Position numbers and translations under genes: made by a program. A DNA stretch of 64,000 bases from the NCBI GenBank assembly GCA_965277695.1, contig CBDIDQ010000071.1:186001-250000 (forward strand), given 5' to 3'. The notes under the pieces are model-generated. The model searched no databases, was not told the DNA's origin, and saw only the letters and a program-made list of their open reading frames with translations. Numbering within the stretch: position 1 is the first letter of the stretch; each line of letters starts with the position of its first letter. The stretch is from JABSOG01 sp965277695 (GTDB lineage: Bacteria > Pseudomonadota > Gammaproteobacteria > Enterobacterales > Alteromonadaceae). This document shows, in pieces, positions 24,695 to 33,988 of this stretch.

Positions 24695-26883
24695 TGGCAG
24701 ATCACATTGAAGACCGTTTGAATGCACTGCTGGCTAAAGCTCGTGGCAAACTGGCGCTAGAATGCCTATTGCTGAGCGGCGCATTGATTGGCCTTTATAT
24801 TGTGTCGCAGCAATGGATTATTGTGCTCGTTTTGTTGTTGCTAATGTGGCCTAAGTGGCAGTATTTTCGCAAGCTTACGGCGGATAACCTGTTGGTTCAT
24901 TTGGATCGTGAATTTGCTACGCTGGAAGATAGCAGTCGCTTACTGATTAAATCGACTGATCAGCTGGCGTTATTGCAGCGATTACAACAGCAAAAAATTC
25001 GCATCGCTTTTGCCGACCTAGATTCAGACAACTTAACCCAATGCCTGCCGTCGTTTCGCTATAAAGCGACTTTGATGGTATTGCTGTTGACCGTGGTATT
25101 TTATCTGCTTAATTTTTCGCCTAGCTCGGTTGAAAAGACCATTGATCCGGGGCAATTAAAACCACTTGCTGTGCCATCGTTGTTAAGCAGTAACATCACT
25201 ATTCGTCCACCGGCTTACACTGGGCTTGCGACAGTAACCACAACAAAAAATGATCTCGAATTTATCGAAGGTTCGACAGTACAATGGTCATTGAGCCTTT
25301 CCGAGCCTGAGGTGGACTATCAAATTTTAATCAACGGTGAAGCGCCGATACGGCTTATTCGTCAGCCAAATGGGCAATTTACGGCCAGCAAAGCCATCAG
25401 CAAAACCGCTATTTACACTGTGGGTTATGGTCATGATAAGACGTTGCCTGGGGTTTATTCGTTGTCGGTCAATAAAGACCAACCGCCAAAAGTGCGGATC
25501 GTCGAGCCGAATAAATCATTGGTGGAGTTGGCGAGATCTGCCGAACCTCGATTTACCGCGAAAGCCTTGGTGAGTGATGATTTTGCTATCAGTGAGGTTA
25601 AAATTCTCGCGTCGGTGGCTAAAGGCTCTGGCGAAGCGGTTAAATTCAGGGATGAGGTATTCTCGTTCGATCATAAAACTGAACAGGCACATGCTGACTT
25701 GTACAGTAAAGAATGGGAGCTGAAAAGTTTGAATATGGAGCCGGGCGATGAAGTGTATTTTACCGTTGTGGCCAGTGATAACAAAGCGTCGGGAGGCCAA
25801 GAAGGACGTTCAGGTACTGTGATTGTTCGTTGGCTAAATGATGAAGAAGCGGGCATTGCGGCCGAGGGGATTGTATTGAATTTTGTTGCTGAATACTTTC
25901 GCAGTCAACGCCAGATCATCATTGAAACTGAGCAATTAATTGCTGATAAAGCCGATTTAAGCGCGGAAAAATTTGCCGAACTCTCGGCGGAACTCGGTCA
26001 GGCACAGGGCGATTTAAAGCAACGTTATGGCCAGTATTTAGGTGATGAATTTGGCGAAGGACCGGGCGACCAACTTATATCAAATACTCCCGAAGAAAAT
26101 AATGAAGCGCATGAAGAAGAGGGTGAGCACGAACATGAGCACGAAGACGAACATGGTCACGATGAACCGGGGCAACATACACAATCATTAGGCAAAGGCA
26201 GTGCTGACGAGGTGTTGGCCAATTTTGCCCATACCCATGAGGACGTTTTTGTTGGTGTAGTGAGCTTGAACAATCCTAAAGCGATGATGAAAAAAGCCGT
26301 CAGTATCATGTGGGATGCCGAACTGAAATTGTTGATGTCGTCGCCTGAACAAGCTTTGCCTTATGAGCAGCAAGCTTACAAATATCTCAAATTGGCCAAA
26401 CAAGCTGAACGGATTTACGTCAAACGTTTGGGTTTTGTGCCGCCGCCAGTTAAAGAGAACAAACGCCTGACTGGTGAATTGAAAGACATTCACAGTTATC
26501 AACGCAACAGTAAGGCGCAGCAAGACCCGGATAATGATGATGCGTTATTTAGGCAGGCATTTACGTTATTGAACCAATTGGAATATGAGACGAAATTAAC
26601 ACTAGAACAACGAGAGACGCTGAATAAACTAAAAGCCCGACTGACTGATTTGGCTCAGGAGCGGGCGGGATTAATTCGTCAGGTGGCGATTATTGAACGT
26701 TTGTTGCTAGCCGATATAAACAGCTGCAATGACTGCCAGGATATATTGAAGCCCCTAGCAAACAAACTGTGGCAACTGATTCAGAGTCCGATTAGCTATC
26801 CTGTGGCAGGTCAGCAAGGGTTTATGAATGCGGATGATGTCATTGCAGATTATGTAAGAAAATTACAACAGGGGCAGCCATGA
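24694..26883 (+). CDS. Large membrane protein with His/Glu-rich segment (DUF4175-like)
   Basis: About 729 residues. Two membrane regions near the N-terminus (about 22-50 and 125-145), then a long periplasmic part with Ig-like folds (SNITIRPPAYTGLATVTT; PPKVRIVEPNKSLVELA), then helical segments. Between them is a run of His and Glu (EEEGEHEHEHEDEHGHDE) that looks metal-binding. A Cys pair NSCNDCQD lies near the C-terminus. ATG 24694 overlaps the previous stop, and the gene overlaps the next by 4 bases, so coupling is strong. I am unsure of the exact family; the arrangement resembles DUF4175 proteins found in MoxR operons. Confidence 0.72.
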   Translation: MADHIEDRLNALLAKARGKLALECLLLSGALIGLYIVSQQWIIVLVLLLLMWPKWQYFRKLTADNLLVHLDREFATLEDSSRLLIKSTDQLALLQRLQQQKIRIAFADLDSDNLTQCLPSFRYKATLMVLLLTVVFYLLNFSPSSVEKTIDPGQLKPLAVPSLLSSNITIRPPAYTGLATVTTTKNDLEFIEGSTVQWSLSLSEPEVDYQILINGEAPIRLIRQPNGQFTASKAISKTAIYTVGYGHDKTLPGVYSLSVNKDQPPKVRIVEPNKSLVELARSAEPRFTAKALVSDDFAISEVKILASVAKGSGEAVKFRDEVFSFDHKTEQAHADLYSKEWELKSLNMEPGDEVYFTVVASDNKASGGQEGRSGTVIVRWLNDEEAGIAAEGIVLNFVAEYFRSQRQIIIETEQLIADKADLSAEKFAELSAELGQAQGDLKQRYGQYLGDEFGEGPGDQLISNTPEENNEAHEEEGEHEHEHEDEHGHDEPGQHTQSLGKGSADEVLANFAHTHEDVFVGVVSLNNPKAMMKKAVSIMWDAELKLLMSSPEQALPYEQQAYKYLKLAKQAERIYVKRLGFVPPPVKENKRLTGELKDIHSYQRNSKAQQDPDNDDALFRQAFTLLNQLEYETKLTLEQRETLNKLKARLTDLAQERAGLIRQVAIIERLLLADINSCNDCQDILKPLANKLWQLIQSPISYPVAGQQGFMNADDVIADYVRKLQQGQP

Positions 26884-28667
26884 CTGTTGATTTACAATCG
26901 CCCTTTGTCAAACTGGCGCTGGTATTACTGTGCCTGTGTTTAGTGATGACTTTGAGGTGGGCGAAAAAGCGTCTGACTAATCAACCGTTACGTTTTGTCG
27001 TTGTTGCCGGATTGAATATTGTTGCGACGCTGGTATTGATGGCTTGGCTGGGTAACTTATCGATTGAAAATGATGTCGGCGAGCGAGTTTTATTGACGAC
27101 TGATGGCGGCTCCCCGCCACGAGGTTTTGATGGGTACTATCGTTTGACGCCAGATGAAACCGACTCACGTAGTGAAGTGATTGCCGATCCGGGTGTTATC
27201 CGTCTGGCTCATCCTAATCTCAGTGAACTGACTGTTAAGGGTTATGGTTTGAATGCCGGGCAGTGGTCAGCGTTTGCAGGTGTGACGGTGATACAGGATG
27301 CGCCGCCAATAACGGTGGGTCCGGTGGATTTACGCTGGAACAAACAATTACTGCTGGGTAATCCACTTAAGATTTCTGGCAAGGTTGAGAACGTTAATGG
27401 AATCATAACTGTGCAATTATTAGATCTGGTGGGCACAGTTGTTAGCGTCGCTAGAGTGAAAAGCAAAGAAACGTTTAGTTTATCGGCTATTCCTAAGGCG
27501 ATGGGGCATTATCATTACACATTACAAGTTAAGGCTGAAAGTGGCGAAGTGATTAACGATGAATTGTTGCCTGTTGAAGTCATAGGCGCACCGCCAGCCA
27601 AATTGTTGCTGATGCAATCTGCGCCTTCGTTTGAAAGCAAACACCTGAAAAACTGGGCGTCTGAACAAGGTGCTTCATTGTTATTGCTCACCACCATCAG
27701 CAAAGATAAATTTATCACTCAATCAGTGAATTTACCCGCCGAGCAACAAACGGTGTTTACACCGGACTTGCTGGCAGATTTCGATTTGTTGATCATGGAT
27801 GCCAGAGCCTTGATGAACCTATCATCTCAGCGTCAACAATGGTTACAACAAGCCGTCGACGCCGGATTAGGCTTATTTATCATCGGCGATAGCGAGCTGG
27901 CAACAGCCAAAAACCGCCCGGATATTCTTACGTCATTCACTCTGACAGCAACAACAAATGCATTAGCGACTCAAGCTGTGGTGCGTCCACAATGGCCGGG
28001 TAATGAAAGTGAACTGGCATTCACTTTCTCACCAATTGCGATTAAAGCTAAGCAGAGCGTAGGATTGGTTGGCACAACAAAACGACCACTGAGCTTGTAT
28101 CAGCCACAGGGGTTGGGCAAAGTCGCCTTGTCAATTTTGCAAAACCGCTACCGCTGGCGACTCAACGGCGAGATGCAAACCTACACTCATTATTGGCAAT
28201 GGCTATTCAGCCAACTCGCCCGCACCCGCAGCGACAGCCGTTTTATCGCACCAGCGGTTGATGCCATTGATAGGGTGAATTACCGCAGTCAGATTTGCCT
28301 ACTCAGCGAACAAAAACCACTGATGTTACTGATGGGTTCGTCGACAATCAGCCTAGCAACCGATCGTTTTAACCCTTATCGTCAATGCGGCTTTTATTGG
28401 CCTCAAAGCGCTGGTTGGCAGCGTTTTGAATTGCAAAATGAAGTAGGTGACAGTCTTGATGTGACCCACCGATTTACTTTTACGACTGAGCAATGGCAGA
28501 GCTGGCAGCAACATGAGCGAGTGCAAGCGACCACAAAATTTATTATCAGGCGTGAGGATAAACAGGATGATGTTAAGTTGATGACCCTTAGTCCGGTGAG
28601 TTCGACCTTATATTGGTGGTTGCTGGTGCTTTGCGCCGGGTTTTTGTGGCTTGAGCGTAAGGTTTAA
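26880..28667 (+). CDS. Membrane protein with amidotransferase-like domain, end of MoxR cluster
   Basis: A 595-residue protein with two N-terminal membrane helices (about 9-27 and 40-60), a large extracytoplasmic region containing Ig-like beta domains, a class I amidotransferase-like stretch (LLLMQSAPSFESKHLKNW, DFDLLIMDARALM, AGLGLFIIGDSEL) and a last membrane helix (LYWWLLVLCAGFLWLERKV). The catalytic Cys of glutaminases is not seen, so it is probably a noncatalytic fold as in similar proteins of MoxR/BatA operons. Starts in an ATGA overlap with the previous gene. Last gene of the cluster; no clear terminator follows. Confidence 0.72.
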   Translation: MTVDLQSPFVKLALVLLCLCLVMTLRWAKKRLTNQPLRFVVVAGLNIVATLVLMAWLGNLSIENDVGERVLLTTDGGSPPRGFDGYYRLTPDETDSRSEVIADPGVIRLAHPNLSELTVKGYGLNAGQWSAFAGVTVIQDAPPITVGPVDLRWNKQLLLGNPLKISGKVENVNGIITVQLLDLVGTVVSVARVKSKETFSLSAIPKAMGHYHYTLQVKAESGEVINDELLPVEVIGAPPAKLLLMQSAPSFESKHLKNWASEQGASLLLLTTISKDKFITQSVNLPAEQQTVFTPDLLADFDLLIMDARALMNLSSQRQQWLQQAVDAGLGLFIIGDSELATAKNRPDILTSFTLTATTNALATQAVVRPQWPGNESELAFTFSPIAIKAKQSVGLVGTTKRPLSLYQPQGLGKVALSILQNRYRWRLNGEMQTYTHYWQWLFSQLARTRSDSRFIAPAVDAIDRVNYRSQICLLSEQKPLMLLMGSSTISLATDRFNPYRQCGFYWPQSAGWQRFELQNEVGDSLDVTHRFTFTTEQWQSWQQHERVQATTKFIIRREDKQDDVKLMTLSPVSSTLYWWLLVLCAGFLWLERKV

Positions 28668-28765
28668 TTAGTCGTAATATCAGTTAATTGCTGCTTCGAG
28701 TTGTTAACTTCCCTTTTGTTGGTTAATATCGTTTCATTATTTCTAAACATCAAGTGTGAAAATAG

Positions 28766-29062
28766 ATGGTTTTACCTGCGGGTGATGGGATTTTGATGAC
28801 AACTTTGCCGATTAACGATGTATTGGCAGTAATTATTGCTGGAGGGGTGCTGGGTGGGATTTTAGATTATTTTAATCGGTTTAAAATTCATATTGATAAT
28901 AAAAAATTGTGTTTTCAAAATATCCCAATTAAATTGCATCAGTTTTTATCATTGTTGTTTATTAGTGCTGCACTGGGAATTGGCGGTGCTTTGGCTATTC
29001 AATTTAGTATGATTAGTATTGGTAAATTTGATCCGGCAAATACGGCTGAATCCATTATCTGA
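28766..29062 (+). CDS. Small membrane protein, probably truncated
   Basis: A 98-residue protein with two predicted membrane helices (about residues 18-35 and 62-84) and a short basic loop between (NRFKIHIDNKKL). The family is not recognised. A second ATG at 28796 is an equally plausible start. Immediately after its stop, in another frame, comes the C-terminal remnant of a different protein, so the true 3' end of this gene may have been lost. It stands alone, 98 bases after the MoxR cluster. Confidence 0.45.
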   Translation: MVLPAGDGILMTTLPINDVLAVIIAGGVLGGILDYFNRFKIHIDNKKLCFQNIPIKLHQFLSLLFISAALGIGGALAIQFSMISIGKFDPANTAESII

Positions 29063-29063
29063 T

Positions 29064-29213
29064 CACAATGATATTGAGCAACGAGAGTGTTTGCAAGACT
29101 TGAAAATTGCTGTTGAGCTTTCTGCTGAAAATGCCACAGACGCCAAGTTGGACAGCGATTTTAACAGTGTTAAAGGTTTGCCTGAGTTTAAAGGTATTGT
29201 TGATGAGGTTTAA
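29064..29213 (+). pseudogene. Remnant of a TPR-type protein C-terminus
   Basis: The frame reads CLQDLKIAVELSAENATDAK then LDSDFNSVKGLPEFKGIV and a stop. This is the typical last repeat and capping segment of tetratricopeptide proteins (helix, then AKxDxDFxxLxxxPxFxxLL). The rest of the protein is absent, and no ribosome site precedes it. It probably marks a deletion that joined a TPR gene's 3' end to the small membrane protein gene. Confidence 0.55.
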
Positions 29214-29234
29214 ATTGATGGGGTTTAATTACAG

Positions 29235-29271
29235 CCAATAAAAAAGACTCAATTAGAGTCTTTTTTATTGG
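29235..29271. terminator. Bidirectional terminator hairpin
   Basis: Perfect 16-bp stem, CCAATAAAAAAGACTC / GAGTCTTTTTTATTGG, with loop AATTA. The T-run and A-run within the stem allow termination on both strands. Confidence 0.85.
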
Positions 29272-29504
29272 TTGAGATGTTACATTGATTTTTCATCTAA
29301 ATTGTTCATTTTGGTATTCCTTAATTCAGGCATCTGATAAAGCCGATAAAGTTATACATAAATATACCACAGACTGCTTATTACGCAATATTTGCATTTA
29401 CTATTTGTTGATATCTTACTTCCTTGTATTCGTCACCAGTCTTGCCTGTAAAATCAACCGCTCTTCTATTATAGTCACCTGATAACAACCAACAGGAACC
29501 TCAA

Positions 29505-29930
29505 ATGAACCTGAACCAAGTGACCCTACCGGTAAAAAACATCGATGAAGCTACGGCTTTTTATCGCACCCTGGGATTTTTACAGATTGTTGATACACCG
29601 CATTACGCCAGATTTGAATGCCCCGGTGGTGCGACTTTTTCGTTATCCCTAGATGAGGGTGAGTTTACCAATGGGGCAACGATTTATTTTGAGCATGAAG
29701 CGTTAGATGAATGGGTGGAAGAGCTGGTGGCAAAAGGGTTAGAATTCACACAGATGCCGCAGCACATGAGTTATTTGTGGCGTGAAGCAATTATACATGA
29801 CCCCAGCGGTAACAAAATTAAGCTCTATTGGGCCGGTGAGAATCGTCTTAATCCGCCGTGGAGAGTAAAAAGCGGAGTAGAAAGCGGAGTAGAAAGCGGA
29901 GTAGAAAAAGCAGCCGAGAAATCATTATGA
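29505..29930 (+). CDS. VOC/glyoxalase-family protein
   Basis: A 141-residue protein of the vicinal-oxygen-chelate fold: LNQVTLPVKNIDEATAFYRT at the start, FSLSLDEGEF in the middle and the closing DPSGNKIKLYWAGENR motif. Possible metal ligands are seen as Glu in FEHE and the DPSGN region, but the first His common in glyoxalase I is missing (VTLP). Substrate unknown. The C-terminus carries three SGVE repeats encoded by a 12-bp tandem repeat (about 29869-29906), an unusual add-on. Its stop overlaps the next ATG (ATGA), so the two are coupled. Confidence 0.8.
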   Translation: MNLNQVTLPVKNIDEATAFYRTLGFLQIVDTPHYARFECPGGATFSLSLDEGEFTNGATIYFEHEALDEWVEELVAKGLEFTQMPQHMSYLWREAIIHDPSGNKIKLYWAGENRLNPPWRVKSGVESGVESGVEKAAEKSL

Positions 29931-30226
29931 AAAAATCAGATAAAAAAACCGACAAATTACTGCGACAAGCATTAACTGAAATCTGCGAAAAGGCGCTGGA
30001 CGAAGTGGCGGGATTTAAGTGGCTTACTCATAGTGTGAATTATGCCGATTTCCCTAACAGTTTAGTGATCACCTGTATGTTCGACACTGAGGATGAGCAT
30101 TTAGCCGCTCAGGCTTGTGGTGACGATCAACACCTGCGCTCGCTGATTGAAGATAAACTCGCCAAGTTTGAGATTAAGCTCAAGCAAGCAAAGCGTCAGG
30201 TGTGTTTTGAAGTGATTGAACACTAA
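29927..30226 (+). CDS. Conserved hypothetical small protein
   Basis: A 99-residue protein, mostly helical, with the opening KKSDKKTDKLLRQALTEICEKAL and a second half of beta-alpha pattern (FPNSLVITCMFDTEDEHL). It looks like a small family I have seen in marine gammaproteobacteria but cannot name. ATG 29927 overlaps the VOC stop; a longer in-frame start inside the VOC repeat would give an Arg-rich artefact. Its stop overlaps by 4 bases the stop of the convergent hicB-like gene. Confidence 0.65.
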   Translation: MKKSDKKTDKLLRQALTEICEKALDEVAGFKWLTHSVNYADFPNSLVITCMFDTEDEHLAAQACGDDQHLRSLIEDKLAKFEIKLKQAKRQVCFEVIEH

Positions 30227-30621
30227 TTATTTAGCACCTGCATTGCTGATGCAGACAGAAAACCGGAGCGGCTTTTATATGCCGGGTTTGAATTGACGGC
30301 TTCGTCAATGCGGGTGATCAGGTATTGGGGCAAGGTAATATTGATTTTTGTGGCTTTACCAAGGTAGCGGGAAATATCAATGTCTATAGCAGATAAAATC
30401 GCATTCTCTGCCTTGGCTTGTTGGTAGTGATCATCAAGCGAACTAGCCTGAGGGATAACGGCACCATCTTCGGCCAGAATAGTCAAATGACCGTCAATGA
30501 CTTCTTCAACGCTTGTCATCGCTTCGTCGAGCGTATCACCTGCGCTAATACAGCCAGGAATGTCGGGAACAGTTACACCGTACGCGATGTTGTCGTAATG
30601 AATGATTAGTGGGTATTTCAT
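30223..30621 (-). CDS. HicB-family antitoxin, without adjacent HicA
   Basis: A 132-residue HicB protein. The N-terminal partly degraded RNase-fold domain (YPLIIHYDNIAYGVTVPDIP then GCISAGDTLDEAM) is followed by a ribbon-helix-helix DNA-binding domain (KINITLPQYLITRIDEAV, SRSGFLSASAM). HicB neutralises the HicA mRNA interferase and represses its own operon. No HicA-like ORF (about 60 residues with a conserved His) is visible on either side, so it is an orphan. AGAGGG precedes the start. A GTTAT-GGGT-ATAAC dyad 27 bases upstream may be its operator. Confidence 0.85.
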   Translation of the reverse strand: MKYPLIIHYDNIAYGVTVPDIPGCISAGDTLDEAMTSVEEVIDGHLTILAEDGAVIPQASSLDDHYQQAKAENAILSAIDIDISRYLGKATKINITLPQYLITRIDEAVNSNPAYKSRSGFLSASAMQVLNN

Positions 30622-30647
30622 AACCCTCTCCAGCTTTGATTGAATCT

Positions 30648-30661
30648 GTTATGGGTATAAC
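30648..30661. promoter_or_regulatory. Dyad upstream of hicB-like gene
   Basis: GTTAT-GGGT-ATAAC, a 5-bp perfect inverted repeat 27 bases before the HicB start. Position fits autoregulation by the ribbon-helix-helix domain. The rest of the 311-base gap to 30932 shows only AT-rich sequence expected to hold the promoters of hicB and the TonB-dependent receptor. Confidence 0.3.
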
Positions 30662-30932
30662 CATGATACCAATCAGCTGCAATAAAATAACCACTGGAGG
30701 TATAGATTAGCAAATAGCTTGGCGATTCATCGTCTAATTCGCCCGTTGCAGCTTGGATTCACTGAATAGGCGATTGTAAACTCCTCATAATATTTGCTAA
30801 CATCCGCGCAACATTACCTTAATGCCGCGCCCTTCGGGGACTGTGCTATTATTAGTTTGCTATCGAGGGAATAATTAAAACGGCTAAAAAGGGAAAGCGA
30901 CAAAATACTTTCTAACTCAGGGAACATAATTA

Positions 30933-33848
30933 ATGAAAAACTCACACCTGCATTTGTCTCCAAAACGCTTTCAAAAACGCCCGTTAGTCCACGCTATGAG
31001 CTGTATTATTGCCATGACGGCATTGAATGTTAGTGCCCAGGGAACTGACGAACAAATTGAGCGCATCGCCGTTACCGGCTCACGGATTTTACGCCAAGGG
31101 GCTGAGGCACCTTCTGGGGTAACCATTATCAGTGGTGAGAATTTACGTTCGACAGGCGCGACGAATATTGGCGAAGCGCTTAACGATTTACCTGCGCTGG
31201 CTAGTACGTTTTCATTGGCTAATGCAGGTAATGATTTGGGCAATGCCGGGCTTAATCTATTGGATTTGCGTGGTATGGGCACTGCTCGTACGCTGGTGCT
31301 GGTTGATGGTAAGCGCCATGTGGCGAGCCACACTGGCACTGCGTCTGTTGATATCAATACCATTCCCGCCACTTGGGTAGAGCGAGTTGAGATTATTACT
31401 GGTGGGGCGTCTGCGGTCTATGGTGCTGATGCGGTCACAGGTGTGGTTAACTTTGTGTTGAAGCAGAATATTCAGGGTATGGATTTAACTGTCAGTAAAG
31501 GTTATGGCGATGAAGGGTCATATGATAATGACAAAATAACCTTTTCTTTCGGTCAGGATTTTGCCAATGGGCGAGGTAATTTTGCTTTTGCCGCTTCACA
31601 TACTCGCCAAGATGGCATGAATGCAACAGAGCGGGCGCAAACCCGCAGCCCTAAAGGCGGGGTGACTAATCCACTGGATAACGAATTTAATGAAGCGGGC
31701 GAATTTACCGGTCACGATGGTATCGCGGATATCATTATTCTTGACAATACCGGCTGGTTTGATGATTCAACGGCAGGTAACTTTTTTACCTTTGACGACC
31801 AAGGACCTCATTGGTTTATTTTCAATCCTGATGGTACAGTACGGCCGCAAAATTTAGGCACTACTTATAGTGATTGGGGACGTTGTACAGACTGTGAGGT
31901 GCTTGATTTACAACGTTATAATGAGCTGGCACCGACGTTTAAAAGCTACAATTTCAATACCAAAGCCAATTATGACATCAACGATAACCTTAACGTTTAT
32001 GGCGAAGCCAAGTTTGCTCAGGTTGAAGCCGATGCCATCGGGCAACCCTCATTTTTTGAATATGGTCGAGGTTTTACCATTACCCGTGACAATGCCTACA
32101 TCGACCAATCGCTGTTGGATGTGATGGATCAGTTTGCTGATGCGGGTTTTGGCGAGGCAATCACTTTGCACCGCTTTATGGAAGATGCCGGACGGCTTAG
32201 CGAGTTTGTCGAGCGGCAACAACGCCGTTTTGTGTTAGGGCTTGAAGGCTCTTTGGCGGGTATCGGGGGGGGTGATTGGGGTGAAAGCTGGGATTTTGAT
32301 GTCTATGCCCTTTACGGTCAAACTAAAGGTACACAAACTGCCAGCGATAACACTATTATTGAACGTATTTATCAATCGGCTGATGCGATTAAATTGGATA
32401 ATGGTGATATCGTTTGTCGCGATGAAGCCGCACGTACAGCGGGTTGTGTACCCACCTCATTGTTTGGTGTTGGCAGTGTTAATTCCGCTGCTGCCGATTG
32501 GTTTAACACTACGTCTACCAGTCATACCGAAATTCAACAGATTGTCATTAGTGGCAGTATCACCAATGAAGATCTTTATGATTTACCCGCAGGTTCAATC
32601 GGTGTGGCTTTTGGTGCGGAATATCGTAAAGAAGAAAGCGATAGTGTGCCCGATGCCTTTGCCGCAAGCGGCGCGACATTTTTGACCGCATTACAAGAAG
32701 AGCATGGCGATTTTGATGTGACCGAGGTGTTCTTTGAAACAACGGTGCCTCTGTTGGCTGATATGACGTTGATTAAAAGTTTGAGTGTCGATATGGCGGT
32801 GCGTTATGCCGATTATGACACTATCGGCGATGCCACTAGTTGGAAAGGTGGTATGAGTTGGGCGCTTAATGATGAGTTTCGTTTACGGGCGACTGTTTCT
32901 GAGGCTATTCGGGCACCGAATATTGGCGAGTTGTTTGGTCCTGTTAAACAGACCTTTTTTAATTTGTTAGATCCCTGTGTGGCGGGTGGACCGCAAGATC
33001 CGGTGCGAATTGCTAATTGCGCGGCCTTGGGTATTCCGGTTGATTTTCCTGCACAGGCAACAACCGCTTCTATTGAAGGGCTCAACGGCGGTAATCCTGA
33101 GCTTAGAGAAGAAGAGTCAGACAGTGTGACTTATGGTTTTGTTTATCAGCCCGCTTTTATTGATGGTTTTGTGATGACGGTGGACTACTGGGAAATCGAT
33201 ATTGATGACGCCATTGACGCCATAAGCGCCCAGGATATTGTCAATAAGTGTGTGGATTCGGTTGCTGGGGTGAATAATCAGTTTTGTGATTTGGTGACTC
33301 GTGATGACGACCATGAAATCCGTTTGGTGCGTTCAATCACGCAAAATGTCGCCAGTCAAAAAGCCGAAGGGGTGGATTTTGAATTGGGCTATGATTTTGA
33401 AGGTTTCGGTGGTCAGTTCAATACGCAATTACTGGGCACTTATTTGATCAGCCGTAAAGAGTTTCCTTTTCAAGTGGAGCCAGAGCAGTTTTCAGAACAG
33501 GCAGGTACCATTGCTGATGCCGAATGGCAGGCGAATATTACCATTGGCTTTAAAAAGGACCAGTGGCTAGTAAGCTGGAAAACCCGCTATATCGATGAGG
33601 TTAATGTATTCACTGACCAGTCCTTGGCGAGAAACCCAGATCCAACCAATATCCTGACTTATGGCACTTATTTTCAAACCGATGCCCGCGTCGGTTATGC
33701 CTTTGATAATGGTTTGACGGTAGAGTTTGGTGTCGATAACCTGTTTGATCGCGATTTGCCTGGGGTCATCACTGGCAATACGAGTACGTCTGCCAGCTAC
33801 GATAATCTTGGTCGACTGTATTATACCCGCTTGTCTTTTAGTATGTGA
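30933..33848 (+). CDS. TonB-dependent outer-membrane receptor
   Basis: A 971-residue receptor: long signal peptide (to about residue 36, NVSAQ), TonB-box-like IERIAVTGSRI, plug domain (PSGVTIISGENLRSTGATNI, TARTLVLVDGKRH, INTIPATWVERVEIITGGAS with AVYGADAVTGVVNF) and a 22-strand barrel ending in YYTRLSFSM, with the terminal aromatic one residue from the end. The size and the GSRI/SAVYGADA style match the large receptors that marine Alteromonadales use for glycans or peptides as well as iron. No substrate enzyme is adjacent, so the ligand is unknown. AGGGAA lies 9 bases before the ATG. Confidence 0.92.
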   Translation: MKNSHLHLSPKRFQKRPLVHAMSCIIAMTALNVSAQGTDEQIERIAVTGSRILRQGAEAPSGVTIISGENLRSTGATNIGEALNDLPALASTFSLANAGNDLGNAGLNLLDLRGMGTARTLVLVDGKRHVASHTGTASVDINTIPATWVERVEIITGGASAVYGADAVTGVVNFVLKQNIQGMDLTVSKGYGDEGSYDNDKITFSFGQDFANGRGNFAFAASHTRQDGMNATERAQTRSPKGGVTNPLDNEFNEAGEFTGHDGIADIIILDNTGWFDDSTAGNFFTFDDQGPHWFIFNPDGTVRPQNLGTTYSDWGRCTDCEVLDLQRYNELAPTFKSYNFNTKANYDINDNLNVYGEAKFAQVEADAIGQPSFFEYGRGFTITRDNAYIDQSLLDVMDQFADAGFGEAITLHRFMEDAGRLSEFVERQQRRFVLGLEGSLAGIGGGDWGESWDFDVYALYGQTKGTQTASDNTIIERIYQSADAIKLDNGDIVCRDEAARTAGCVPTSLFGVGSVNSAAADWFNTTSTSHTEIQQIVISGSITNEDLYDLPAGSIGVAFGAEYRKEESDSVPDAFAASGATFLTALQEEHGDFDVTEVFFETTVPLLADMTLIKSLSVDMAVRYADYDTIGDATSWKGGMSWALNDEFRLRATVSEAIRAPNIGELFGPVKQTFFNLLDPCVAGGPQDPVRIANCAALGIPVDFPAQATTASIEGLNGGNPELREEESDSVTYGFVYQPAFIDGFVMTVDYWEIDIDDAIDAISAQDIVNKCVDSVAGVNNQFCDLVTRDDDHEIRLVRSITQNVASQKAEGVDFELGYDFEGFGGQFNTQLLGTYLISRKEFPFQVEPEQFSEQAGTIADAEWQANITIGFKKDQWLVSWKTRYIDEVNVFTDQSLARNPDPTNILTYGTYFQTDARVGYAFDNGLTVEFGVDNLFDRDLPGVITGNTSTSASYDNLGRLYYTRLSFSM

Positions 33849-33988
33849 TTGACCCATTCTGCCGAGGGGTGTTTATCATTCAACATTATCAGCTAAATAT
33901 CAGCTTTTTATCAGTTTTTGCTAAGGTAATTGCCGGGTCGTTCTGACATTATATATCTGATTATATGGACTTTTTTCAGGAGAAGTGA

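Noticed and set aside
30622..30830. Search for a HicA toxin upstream of hicB
   Set aside because: No open frame of adequate length or HicA motif on the minus strand; a phrase resembling a HicA C-terminus is too short.
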